Positions 11,976-21,999 of a DNA stretch of 25,328 nt are shown one piece after another. Origin of the DNA: Actinomortierella ambigua. Its lineage: Eukaryota > Mortierellomycota > Mortierellomycetes > Mortierellales > Mortierellaceae. Each line of letters begins with the position of its first letter. The stretch's first letter is position 1. The translations under genes and the position numbers were made by a program. The notes beneath the pieces were generated by a model. The model saw only the letters and a program-made list of their open reading frames with translations, was not told where the DNA came from and ran no database searches. Location: contig JAAAJB010000458.1 of NCBI GenBank assembly GCA_016098155.1, positions 3,370 through 28,697 on the forward strand, read 5' to 3'.

Positions 11976-12250
11976 GCCACGCGTTGAATGTCGACGGTAG
12001 GAATGCTGGGATCAGTTTGCAAGGTAGGCACTCATATTGCAAAACCGGTCACTTTTTTTCCCATTCCCAAACTTTATTTGACGTGGCACACCAATGGTGC
12101 ATGTCTCAGACTCACTTACCCATTGACAACCGCCATCTTCCGTCTTTCTTCACAGACACATCTCAGCCGCCGCCATTCACATCAAGGGCATGCGCTGTGT
12201 ACACATTAAATGCTGAGAGACTGAGACACTCAAACTAACAAGCAGACATC
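11976..12250. promoter_or_regulatory. Divergent promoter between GCP5 and the NBAS-like gene
   Basis: The 275 bp between the two ATGs must carry both promoters. I see TGACGTGG (12079-12086, a bZIP/CREB-type core) next to CACCAATGG (CCAAT at 12091-12095) roughly in the middle, and no clear TATA box on either side. Site calls are by motif only. Confidence 0.5.
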
Positions 12251-15200
12251 ATGGAAAAGCATCGCCATCTTTACGACATTGACACCGTCGCGCTTTGGAC
12301 ACCAAATGACAGTGTCGCGCCACCATCTTCCACCACGGCGGATGGCTCGTCGGCCTCGCCCTATGCAGACGCGCAGGACGCAGCGTCCTCGACGGCCAAC
12401 GCCCCCATGCAACTCGACGCCTTGGAAAAACAGACCAAGCGCCGCATCGCCTACTGGAAACAATGGTTTCTCCGCCAAATCGCCGCCAACATCTCCCCGC
12501 TCTTCCTCACCACGACCGTTCCCTCGGGCCTTGCCTCGACCGTGTCCTCTATCAAGTCGTCGTGGCAGATCAGCCTGAGCCCGGACACCCAACTGCTGGC
12601 CGTGAACCAAGAAGACAAGATTGAATTCCGGCCCTTGCACTCAGCCTACCAACTTGTCCAGGCAGCCTATGTGTCACCTCCGGGCACCCCTAAGGATCTC
12701 TATCCAAAATGGCGCCGGATCGCATGGAGCCTGGATTCACGGCTAGTCGCAAGGAGCTTTAGTGATGGCACCATCGAGATTATTGACGCGCGTAAGGGCA
12801 GCCTCATCGGCTGTATTGTGCCCATGGCTGCGACTGGTGGTGCTGGAGACGACGGGAACAATGGGAACAACGGCAATAGCAACAGTAGCAACAGCAGCAG
12901 CCCAACAGCGACAGCTGGCCACCGATCCCATTCAGAGTCACTCTATGCAGAGCCGGTTTGCTATCTCGGATTTGTCGACCTCAAGGACGCCTTGAAGAAG
13001 GGCAAGCAGGTCGTAAAGACTCCAAGACGCGAGCATGAGGGTCACACTTATGCATACGAGTTGATCGCCATTACATATGACGGCATGCTTCGCAGCTACC
13101 TCTTCAACACACCAGAGGCAATGGACGGTTCCGATGCAGATCACGCCAACTCACCCACCTCACCCACCTCACCAACCTCGCCACGCTCGTCAAAGCTTCA
13201 GCACCGTCGATCACTGCTAGCAGCCCAATCGCTCCTTCAGCCGAGAAAGACTGTCTGGCCGCGAGAAGGGTTCTCGGATCCAGGATTCTTTGTCGCCTAC
13301 CACACCTTTTCGTTGAAGCGATGGCTCCGCACCGTGGCCTGCGCGAGCATAGACCTAGCCCATGGCGTCCTGATTGTTGGTGGCGCACACTACAAGCATA
13401 ACTCAAAATCGTCTGGTATGTCGAAAGGAGGAAGAGGAAGGGGGAAGGAAGGGAAGGAGACCCGCTCACTTGTCGCTCCAAACTTTCCTGTTATTCCATA
13501 TCTGACGTACATAATATCTCTATGTTTTTTTTTTTATTTATTTATCTATAGATCAAGTACAGGATCCTCTTGTGTTCTTGTCGATCGAGGTAGAGGCGCC
13601 CTTCTACAAAAAGTTTAATGCCGATGGTACGACAGAGACAACTGTGGACCAAATCCTGAATAGCAGCTCCGCGGATCCTGCGACTACCAAATACCCACCA
13701 CCCATCGCCTACGCAGCCCAGACTATACGCAAGCTGTTTGAGCGTGATAATGATCTCAGGAGCCACTCTGTCCACACGGTGATCGCACACGAGACGCACG
13801 GAGTACTATCGCTAGACAGTTCAGGCGTCCTTACCAGCTGGCGCGTGTCGCGGACTGGTGGAGGATTGAAGCAGCAATCATGGGACAAGGAGCATCTCAA
13901 CTACTTCGCACGCGGCAAGGAGTACGTTGATTTTTCGTTCCAACAGTTCCAGGAGCGAGTCCAAGAGTTCCACGCCAATGGCACGATTGCAGAAGGGTTG
14001 ATCGGACTCGACAACGGTCGGTGTGTGTCGATGCGGTTCTGGACCAAAGACGCAATCTTGCTGGGGTATGAGAACGGTGTGATGATTGTGCTGCAGATTC
14101 CTGAGCTGATCAACATTCTCGGCGACGAGCCCCGCGTGTTTGCCTCTTGTCTCGAGTTTACCAATGCCGGATTTGAGGAGCACGACGAAAAGGTGTTTGT
14201 GATTGAGGAAATCACGCGCATGGTCCGGGCTCGCGTCGTGGGCGATCGGTGGATTCTGTTGTCGGACCAAGAGGACAAGGCGCTTGGCGAGCCAACGGAG
14301 CAGGAGATTTCTCAAATGATGGGCAATGAGAACATCTTCTACAGGATGGTCGGTCAGGTGTCCAAATACTTTGAGGGCAGCGGAGAAGACCCAAGGCGGC
14401 CAAAGCGTCAAAAGTTGATCTTGGTCCCCAAACGGACGCTCTGTCTGTACCGCATGCTCCGAGTGCCACCGGTCCAACTTGTCTACCGCAAGCTCGAGTC
14501 GCATGATTTCGCGTCGGCACTCTCCATTGCGACGACATATGATCTTGACACGGATGTTGTCCACCAGTATCAGTGGCAGCAGGTAACAAGGATCACCGAT
14601 GCAGTTATCGCCAACCATCTGGGCATGATCAAGGATCGGGAATGGGTTCTTTCGAGCTGCCTGGACTTTATCTCGGACGATCTTGACGGCGTGCAACTCT
14701 TGCTTGAATATGGCCTTGAACAGACCGACAATCTCATGGACGACATTATGCAGCGTAACCAACTGAGCGTCGACCTCAAGCTTGCTTGGGTGCGAGCAGC
14801 ATCTTCAGGTCAGCCTCTCCCGGACAAGGCCTCACAAGAGCTCTCTGGCGTCCAGTTGACCGAACGGGAGGTTCTCTGGTGCAAGTATCGGTGGTATTTC
14901 ATCAAGTACCTGAACCGGCTGTCGACCTACAAGGAGCTCATTGCGGCCGAGAAGGCGATGCGGAAGCAAGAGGAGGAACGAACCAATAAGACCAAACGAT
15001 CACCCAAACATTCAGCTCCGGACCCTCTGGATCCATTGGCGCTCGAGGTCGAAGAGCCCGTCGAGGCGCATATCCCCCCAATCCCATGGCTCTCCGGAAA
15101 CTATTCGACCTTTCGCGATGTGGATCTGTCGGGTCAGGCGTGTGCGTTTGCGAGTAGCCGGTTTATCCAGGGCGTCTCAATCCTGTTCACCCGCCACCTT

Positions 15201-17941
15201 CGCGAGGTGTGGCCATGGCGACTGGCCATTTTGGACCATATCCCCGAGACCTGTGCCGTTGACTTGTACGCATCACTCTTGCCGCAGGTCGATGGTATGT
15301 CGAAGCCAAATGTAGAGCGTGACTGGAGGACCAACCATCCGTGGCGCGATCGGGATTGGGTGGAGATCCCAGAGTTTCGGTCGTTGGTCTTTGGATCGGC
15401 CGATCATGAGATGGACGCGTACATGGAGCAACAGGCCTTGACGATCGAGGAGCGCAAGGCCGCCTATGGCGGTGCGGAGGCTGCCAAGCTCGACATGGCG
15501 GCCGTGATGACCGAAGTCGAGGAGATCCTGCCGTCGCCGGAGCGCTTCCCTGCAACGTCGGAGAGATTGTCGAGATGGTACGTGGGGCGCGCGTTGTCGA
15601 TCGATAGCAATGCAGGATTGTTGCAGGAATCCCAGAAACTGATCCAGCGAGGTATAGACGGAGGTGTACAGGGGCTCACGACCATTGCCGAAGACCTGAG
15701 TATCCTATGTAGGCTCCTGTACAACGACCATGGCCGCGCATTGAGGAGTCCCGAGGCGCAAGCCATATGGAACAACCTTGTCGTGGACCTCTCGTTGCGC
15801 GAGTTTTCAGCATTGAATCCAGCTGAAGTTGTGTCTATTTGTCTCCGAGCAAGCGAGCAGGCGACGATCGTCGGGGATATCTGGCGGTTGGTGGTGCCCT
15901 ACCTGAAGGTTATCTTGCCGGCCCGATGGCACCGCGAGCCACATCAGTTTCCAAAGGGCCAGGGCCTCATCTCTGGACTGGATCCGGAGAACCCAATGTC
16001 GTACCTGTATGCATACCTACTACAGCAGAGCGTGGAACACCTACCTTGGGTGGCAGAGGTCGTCGAGGCGTCGATACCAACTTCACCAGCGGAGCAACGG
16101 ATCATCAGCAACGACATGGATCTCTCATGGCTGACGATGGCCTGTATGTATGGGTGCGCAAGCATTGACCAGTGGGAGGCCATGTCACGGATGATTGTCT
16201 GCCTGCCACTCTTTGAGCATGCACAGAGTATCGACCCATCTCAGGACAAGGAGCGTCGCGCGGCGCTTCGGAGAGATATTTTCATTCCACTTCATTCGCC
16301 AGAATCCGCCCTCTCGTCATCTTCCTCATCGCTATCATCTATGGACGCATCCAGACCCGTGCTGTACCAGCAGGTCAGCCCGCTGAGGATGTACCCTGCG
16401 TTCATGAAGTATGCGCCGGACGCGGACCACCTACAGCATGCCCTGGATACACTGGAGCAGCATCTGACGGCAGCGGAGACGCTGGCACGCTATGAATTAC
16501 CCGTACGACTATCGTGGTTCCTGGAGAATGCGGATCATGGGGCGCACCAGCTCCAGATGGTCATCAAGATGGCTCGACGTGCCAGCGGAGGTGTCGAGAC
16601 GATGGGCGAGCGGTTCGAGAGCGAGGACGAGTGGATGTTGCTGCTGGAGGATCTGATCCGACTGCGAAGTGGAGAAGAAGGCCAAGGCGTGTTGGGCCTG
16701 GTGTCTGAGCAGGATATCTACCGAGAGTTCCTTGGTGGTGTTTTGAGCTGTGGCAGTAAGTCATTATTGGATTACCGTGCACGTTTTTTTTTTGTTTGCC
16801 TTTGGGTTTTCATATGTTTGACATGGTTTTATTTTACTATTTCGATTTATTTCTCCTATGCTTCGTGCAGAATTCAAGCTTGCAAAGTCAGTCCTCTTCC
16901 CTCTCGGCCAACTACCACCACTCCGCCTCGCTACGGCTGAGAAATTGGTCATTGACAGCTCTATCGAGTTTTACAACAACGCAACCTCGGGCAACATGAA
17001 CTACGGCTACCTCAAGATGGCAAATGATTGGTAGGCAAACTGGGAAAAAAAGGGGGGGGGGGAATGAAACCTCGGCTCACCCTTGTCTTTAACGTCGGAG
17101 AAAAAAATAGGTGCTAATTCTCCCTCGACTTTCTCCTTTGTCTTCTAGTTTACATGTTCTTCCAGATACGACCAACATCAAGCGCGAGCTGGACCTGATC
17201 GAGGCAACACACGTATTACTCTCGGACTACGATCTCACGACGGATGCAGGAGCAGGTCTCTTACCGTTGCAAGTGCGCAAAACAGAAAACCGACTTTTGT
17301 TGGTGCAACGGCTCCTACAACTACGCAAGCACGCCTACCGCGATCAAGTAGGCATGTTGGAGCTGGCCATGAAGCTGACGGGCAACAATGTCAAGGAGCG
17401 CAAGCAAGTCGAGATGAAGATCATTCCGATGATGATCGAGGCCGCTCTCAAGGATCGGAATGCGCGGGCGGCATCGGGCTTGGCGGACCGACTGATGGAC
17501 TTGCTCAAGATGACGGGAAGCTTGGACAACATTATCAAGGCCCGTGGATCTGCAGGAGCTTCTCCAAGAGTTCGTCGGCCAAGCGACGACGACGACGACG
17601 CTGATGATGGTGATGATCCTGAGGGGATGGAGATGGAGATGGAGGAGGAGGAAGGCCTGGAAGATGAAGAAAAGAGATCGCAGGGCAAGGGCGGTGATGA
17701 TGTGGAGCGTGTTGGCACGAGTGGCCGCACAAGAAGGAAGCGCTTTTTGCGATTGCCCCCACATTTGAAGGACTTGGCCAATGAACGACGACCATGGGAG
17801 ACGTTTTTACAGCTGGCACAGAGTGGCTTTGGGATTGAACCTGAAAAACGACAGGCGCTGGTCGGTTATGCCCTGGCCTCGTGCCCAACAGACAAGATTG
17901 AGAGCGTGCTTGAGGTACAAAGGTCGCTTGTCGATGCCTAA
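12251..17941 (+). CDS. NBAS/Sec39-like ER-Golgi retrograde tethering protein
   Basis: NBAS (yeast Sec39) is a subunit of the NRZ/Dsl1 complex that tethers COPI vesicles at the ER. Four exons: 12251-13415, 13552-16755, 16871-17030, 17149-17941; about 1773 residues, shorter than human NBAS but far longer than yeast Sec39. Residues about 75-390 form a WD/propeller-like NBAS N-terminal region (SSWQISLSPDTQLLAV, WRRIAWSLDSRLVARSFSDG). A Sec39 alpha-solenoid starts near residue 690 (CLYRMLRVPPVQLVYRKLE, then YQWQQVTRITDAVIANHL) and runs to the exon 3/4 junction, where CLHVLP is followed by IKRELDLIEATHVLLSDYDL. All intron phases agree (1, 1, 2). Low-complexity inserts include an Asn/Ser stretch near residue 200, a Ser-Pro-Thr repeat near residue 300 and an acidic stretch in exon 4. 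ATG at 12251 is the first in frame. Confidence 0.87.
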
Positions 17942-18226
17942 TCCTCCGCTGCTCTCATTATTTTCGTTTGTTTGTTTAGTATCTTCCCTCCAGCACCCAT
18001 GTATGTGAGCTCCCCATTTTTTTCCTCACGAACGAATTCTCATAGTAAAAGGAGGCCTTTATTTTGTTGACCGAGGAAAGACGGTATTGATTCAGATGGA
18101 GGGGTGAGGGAGGGAGGGAAGGGAGTGAATGCTGGGGAATAAGAAGGGAGAGATTGACCCTCCTCGTCTAGCGTTTTCGACTCTCTCTGACATTCCCTGT
18201 CTGCACTTCTTCCTCTCTTGGCTCTT

Positions 18227-18457
18227 TCAGAGACATCCACTGTCAATGCGGCACTGATCGTATGCCTTCTTGGCGTTGGAGAGACAGACTAGATCTGGGG
18301 GGACGATGCCACCACACCATCGCACCGTCTTGATGTAAATGTCCCGGCACTCAGTGCAGTTGAGCTTATCAACCTCCACCGAAGCAGGGGCAGCAACGGC
18401 CGACGACATCAACGAGGCGACGACAACGACCAGGCAGGAAAGAGCATAGGAGCGCAT
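18227..18457 (-). CDS. Small secreted cysteine-rich protein
   Basis: A 76-residue intronless reading frame. Residues 1-22 make a clear signal peptide: MRSY, a hydrophobic core (LSCLVVVVASLM) and a likely cleavage after SSAVA. The mature part has about 54 residues with six cysteines spaced C-x2-C-x10-C-x9-C-x10-C-x5-C, ending GCL. This suggests three disulfides in an extracellular peptide. An NCT sequon overlaps the first cysteine. I do not recognise a named family; effector, antimicrobial or signalling roles are only possibilities. A TATA box about 90-98 bp upstream and the compact size fit a strongly or conditionally expressed gene. It is convergent with the NBAS-like gene, whose stop is 285 bp away. 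Confidence 0.7.
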   Translation of the reverse strand: MRSYALSCLVVVVASLMSSAVAAPASVEVDKLNCTECRDIYIKTVRWCGGIVPPDLVCLSNAKKAYDQCRIDSGCL

Positions 18458-18547
18458 GTTGTGGGAGGACTGAAATGGAGACCTGTGGAGTATATGGACT
18501 ATGAGGGGTGATGAAAGAACAGAGGAGCGTGGGGGAAGAACATGCCT

Positions 18548-18555
18548 CTTTTATA
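18548..18555 (-). promoter_or_regulatory. TATA box (TATAAAAG) of the secreted-peptide gene
   Basis: On the minus strand the sequence reads GGTATAAAAGAGG, 91-98 bp upstream of the ATG at 18457. A start site about 30 bp downstream would leave a leader of about 60 nt. It is the only canonical TATA box I noticed in front of a gene in this window. Confidence 0.65.
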
Positions 18556-19208
18556 CCTGTAGACCAGGACATATTGTGGTCCAAGTCGAAGGGGTTATCT
18601 GTAACTGCTGAGAAGGCTGTATCCCAACAAGCTTGGCATGGGTCAACGTTTGACTGCGTGGGGAAACGAGAGATCATGTCTTTGTGGGCGAGTGAGCAGC
18701 AGTGGTATCATGACCAGGGAGCGCAAACAATGATGTTGTGTGCATGCATGTGGGTGGGTGGGTGTGTAGTATGTGTGGAATGTGTGCGATGAAGCAGGTG
18801 CGAGACTCGATTTTCCCATAGGATTGTGACCCAACGTCGAGCAATGAGCCGAGCATGTACGTGCAGACATACATACATGTTGTGCGCAGCCAGGCTCATT
18901 TAAATGGAATGTATGTAGTCTTTTGATGTGTACTCACAGCCTTCTATTGTACTGTACATGGACGGCGTACATCTTCGCGGTATTTTCTGAACGAGATGTA
19001 TGCAGCTCTGGGCATCAGCCATCTTCACATCTACCCAGTTCTTCATGGTACAAGACCAAACTATTAGGACATATATTAAAGTTGAGACCAACTCTTATTT
19101 TTGTTCCGAGTTCAGATTTTGGCTACGATTTGTTCTGATTTTTCATTCAGTGTTATTCAGAGGTCATTTTTCTTCATTCATTTTCTTCATTCATTCTTCA
19201 TTCATTCC

Positions 19209-19241
19209 TCTTTCATGTCTTCTTTCATGTCTTCTTTCATG
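19209..19241 (+). repeat. 12-bp tandem repeat TCTTTCATGTCT, about 2.75 copies
   Basis: Two perfect 12-bp units followed by nine bases of a third, directly after TTCATTC-type repeats. Confidence 0.85.
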
Positions 19242-19369
19242 AAAAAGCTCTCACTATACCTATACGTGTCCACGCCTCCTGCGCCATAACCGCTCTTTGT
19301 TGTCAGCATAAGATGTTGTAAGAATCATAGGAAACAAAGAGTAGAGCAAAGCGCGTCTTATTTTTCTCG

Positions 19370-19412
19370 CCATTTTTTATGGTGATAGCTTCCATTTTTA
19401 TGGTGATAGCTT
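19370..19412 (+). repeat. Tandem pair of a 21-22 bp repeat
   Basis: CCATTTTTATGGTGATAGCTT occurs twice head to tail (19370-19391 and 19392-19412), identical except for one extra T in the first T run. Confidence 0.85.
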
Positions 19413-19984
19413 GGTAGTCCTGTTCAGGGTCTGAGCCACCATTCCCTGGGCTGCTGTCATTCCTGGTGCTTGGCTCCTTTTCCCATGTTTTGTTTTTGTG
19501 CTATGATAGGATCCATATGTTTAACTGTACAACCGTAGTGTAATACTTTATCCATAAATTTTTTTGGCATACCATTGCCATCTCCAAGTTTTCTTCCTCA
19601 CTGTATTTGATGCACATGAGCTTCTCGTGTGAAGATCCCACGATATTGCTACTTTGAAGTTACAGCCCTCATCACTCCTTTGTTGCTGCTTTCTTTTCCC
19701 CTTAGTCTACGGCTTTCTTTTCTTTTTCTACTGCTTTTCTTTTCCCTTTAGTCTGCGGCTTTCTTTTTCTACTTTTTATTTTCCACTTTCTCCTCTACTG
19801 CTTTTTCCGCTGTTTTGCTTTACATTCAAAACTCGACGCCACAACCACACTTTGACCCACTACGTGAGGTTTTCGATCTCGGTATTTATATCAAAACATA
19901 GATAAATAGACAAGGTGGCCTATGCCTTTTGCATGCCTCCTCATCCCATTTTCCACAGTATGGCTCGAAACAAAGCTAACAACC

Positions 19985-20040
19985 AATCCAAACCCCAACC
20001 CCAACCCAAACCCAACCCAAACCCAACCCAAGCCCCGACC
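19985..20040 (+). repeat. CCCAAA/CCCCAA hexamer-like repeat at a frameshift
   Basis: A run of CCAACC and CCCAAA units with variable C-run lengths, coding Gln/Pro/Lys in one frame and Asn/Pro in another. The apparent frame change of the gene falls at or just after this run, which suits replication slippage. It is not the TTAGGG telomere unit. Confidence 0.7.
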
Positions 20041-20046
20041 GTTAAA

Positions 20047-20208
20047 CCGGCGGTCGGTCCGAACCAGGGCAGAAGAGTCAGCAGACACCTCTGCCAAACG
20101 CGGTCATGATGACAGCGATGACAGCCACCGGCGGTCGGTCCGAACCAGGGCAGAAGAGTCAGCAGACACCTCAGCCAAACGCGACCATGATGACAGCGAT
20201 GACAGCGA
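20047..20208 (+). repeat. 81-bp perfect-frame tandem duplication
   Basis: Two 81-bp units (20047-20127 and 20128-20208) differing at only a few positions. Each codes 27 residues of the pattern RRSVRTRAEESADTSAKR plus HDDSDDS. The near identity implies a recent duplication, and the length preserves frame. Confidence 0.9.
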
Positions 20209-20909
20209 CGAAATATTGGTTCGCAATCGCAAGAAGCCTTCTCAGAAAGACAGTGATCCTTTTGATCGACGCTCTCGCCGCTTGGTGACAGACGAATCGC
20301 TTGGCTCTTCAGCCAAGGTTCAAGTCGACACCGTGGTTGAGGTTGAGCCACCTAAACCTTCTTTGGAGGGCGCCTTCGAGCCATTTGAGGAAGAACTCGC
20401 AAGACCTTTGCTCTCTTTCCGTAGACCTGCATCCCAACAGTCTGTGATACCTGCATCCCAACAGTCTGTGGTTCACCCTGTAAGTCCTCTACACTTTCAG
20501 TCTCCATCAAACCGGCTCCCAAGCCCCTCTTCGTCGCAAGACCCAGCTTCGTCGCAGGACCCAGCTTCACCACGTCCCACGTCATTACTTGCGTCAGTAA
20601 ACAGCTTTCGGAAGAACATGGAGGTCGAAATAAACAACATGTCTGCGCGTATGAGTAGCATGAGTAAGGAAATGAAGGAACTGGACGACCACGTCACCAA
20701 ACGCATGGACGCCCTCGGAAACTTGTGAAGTCTGTAGGCGACTCGGTTCAAAGTCAAGGAAGTCGAATCACGTCAATTGAGGACCGGCTGTCTCTCTCTG
20801 AGCGGAACTTGCAAGAAGAGAGAGAAACGCAGCTCAACCAAAGCGAAGCGATGGAAATTTTGCATAGCGAATTGGTTGAGCACGAGAAGCGCCTCAAAAA
20901 ATTAGAGAC

Positions 20910-21539
20910 GTGAACATTCTGAATCAGGTCGCCACCGATATGTTCAACTTCGATGAAAATGTCAAAGTGTACACTGCATGTGACAAACACCTCTACGATG
21001 AAACTGGCGTACTCGACGGCGACGGAACTGGACCAATTCCCAACAAAAGCCTCAGGGACTTTGAGCCTAAGGATTTCCCTCCCTATGAGTTGCGACTGAA
21101 GACAGGCCAACCAGTTATCTGCATCAGAAATGTCGACTATGCACTAGGGCTTTGCAATGGCACTCGGCTGATCATCACCGACATATCACATCAAAATGTG
21201 ATCCAAGTCGCCTTCGCTACCCCACCTCATCGGGTTGTTACACTCTTTCGCATGCGGAATTCAACAATTGATGACGGCAACACACCAATCCAATTCGAGA
21301 GAATCCAATTCCCTATCAAACCTGCCTTTGCAATCACAATTAACAAATCTCAAGGACAGACTCTCAATCATGTTGGTGTATACTTACCGGAGCCTGTTTT
21401 TTCACATGGCCAGCTCTACGTCGCTCTCTCCAGATGCACCAAACCCTCCAATTTAAAAGTTTATGTCGGAGATGGCCATAGTAACAAGAAAGAAAGAGGA
21501 CGCACTAAAAACATTGTATATCCGTCTGTGCTTGCATAG
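20910..21539 (+). pseudogene. C-terminal fragment of a Helitron (Pif1-type) helicase
   Basis: About 209 residues of uninterrupted frame equal to the last part of a Helitron RepHel helicase. Diagnostic motifs in order: VYTACDKH, PYELRLKTGQPVICIRN, LGLCNGTRL, the box FAITINKSQGQT, VGVYLPEPVFSHGQLYVALSR, and NLKVYV. These are the helicase motifs that close the Pif1/Helitron domain. The Walker A/B part, the Rep (HUH) nuclease and any start codon are missing, so it cannot be autonomous as seen. The frame enters from the coiled-coil pseudogene: the stop of that frame and the first GTG of this one share four bases. The absence of internal stops suggests recent arrival or selection as a fusion. An AATAAA lies just after the stop (21555-21560). 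Confidence 0.85.
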
Positions 21540-21999
21540 AACGGAAATCTTTCATAATAAATTTTCATTATTCTGTTAAAAAAAAACAAGACACAGAGAA
21601 AAGGAGACAAAAAAAAACGCCCGGCGGGCTACCGGGCGAAATCTCTAGCTCTGTGTATTAACCAAATATCATAAACAGAAAATAGAGAATAAGGACAGCG
21701 ATCTCTCTTTTTCTTTTACATCGTTCACCATCTCACTCGGGCGGCGCATATTCAACCCTGAACCACATGGGCGCTAATCATATGTCATTCTTGGAAGGTT
21801 GAAAGATGGAAAAGGTTCTCCGCTGAACAAACGGGCTACCATAACGAACAGAGCTGCTTTTTTTTTTGTGGCCAGCAGGGCTGCAGGCACAGGTCCAGAA
21901 TGAAATTTGCAATCTAAGCCACCTGAGACCCTACTTCAACGTTGACCCAGGGCGAGTTCCCGTTTCCCACACTTTTTTTTTTCGTGCCATTTTCTCGTC
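21540..21999. other. Gene-free stretch: Helitron 3' region, then HNH gene upstream region
   Basis: AT-rich sequence after the helicase stop, A runs, the hairpin listed separately, then about 350 bp ahead of the HNH gene with poly-T at 21860-21868 and 21973-21982 and no clear TATA box. Nothing else seen. Confidence 0.45.
21618..21648 (+). mobile_element. Candidate Helitron 3' end: hairpin plus CTAG
   Basis: A perfect 7-bp GC stem (CGCCCGG at 21618-21624, CCGGGCG at 21632-21638) with a 7-nt loop, six bases, then CTAG (21645-21648). Canonical Helitrons end in CTRR just after a short GC-rich hairpin, and this lies 80-110 bp downstream of a Helitron helicase stop on the same strand. Against it, the base after CTAG is C, not the T expected for insertion between A and T. 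Confidence 0.5.

Larger units (their letters stand above)
18556..19959. other. Gene-free AT- and pyrimidine-rich stretch with small repeats
   Basis: GT-rich low complexity at about 18735-18790; TTCATTCA-type repeats around 19170-19208; the two repeats listed separately; and pyrimidine-rich DNA at 19680-19800 in which a roughly 50-bp segment (CTTTTCTTTTCCC, TTAGTCTACGG, CTTTCTTTT) occurs twice imperfectly. Reading frames here are by-products of the base skew. No gene supported. Confidence 0.55.
19960..20913 (+). pseudogene. Broken coiled-coil protein gene with an in-frame 81-bp duplication
   Basis: The likely start is ATG at 19960 (MARNKANNQSKPQPQP), but that frame runs out at about 20109. 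After the CCCAAA-type repeat, coding-like sequence continues in another frame: RRSVRTRAEESADTSAKR twice, an acidic/basic DSDDS stretch, DRRSRRLVTDESLG, Pro/Ser-rich QDPAS repeats, then a coiled coil from about 20590. That frame stops at 20728 and the coiled coil goes on shifted by one (VKSVGDSVQSQGSRITSIED), ending KRLKKLET at 20911-20913. I see no plausible intron that repairs either break, so two indels are the simplest reading. Basic motifs and coiled coil suggest a nuclear or DNA-associated protein, but I recognise no family. It abuts a Helitron helicase fragment and may be captured cargo. Confidence 0.5.

Noticed and set aside
18508..18792. Plus-strand open frame of 94 residues upstream of the secreted-peptide gene
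   Set aside because: It overlaps the TATA box and leader of the minus-strand gene and ends in GT-rich low complexity; no supporting motif.
19654..19905. Open frame rich in Phe, Leu and Cys that resembles a membrane protein
   Set aside because: It comes from a pyrimidine-rich, internally repeated tract; hydrophobicity is a by-product of T-rich codons.
19985..20040. Telomere-like or CRISPR-like repeat
   Set aside because: The unit is CCCAAA/CCCCAA with irregular C runs, not a TTAGGG-type telomere unit; there are no spacers and it lies in coding sequence.
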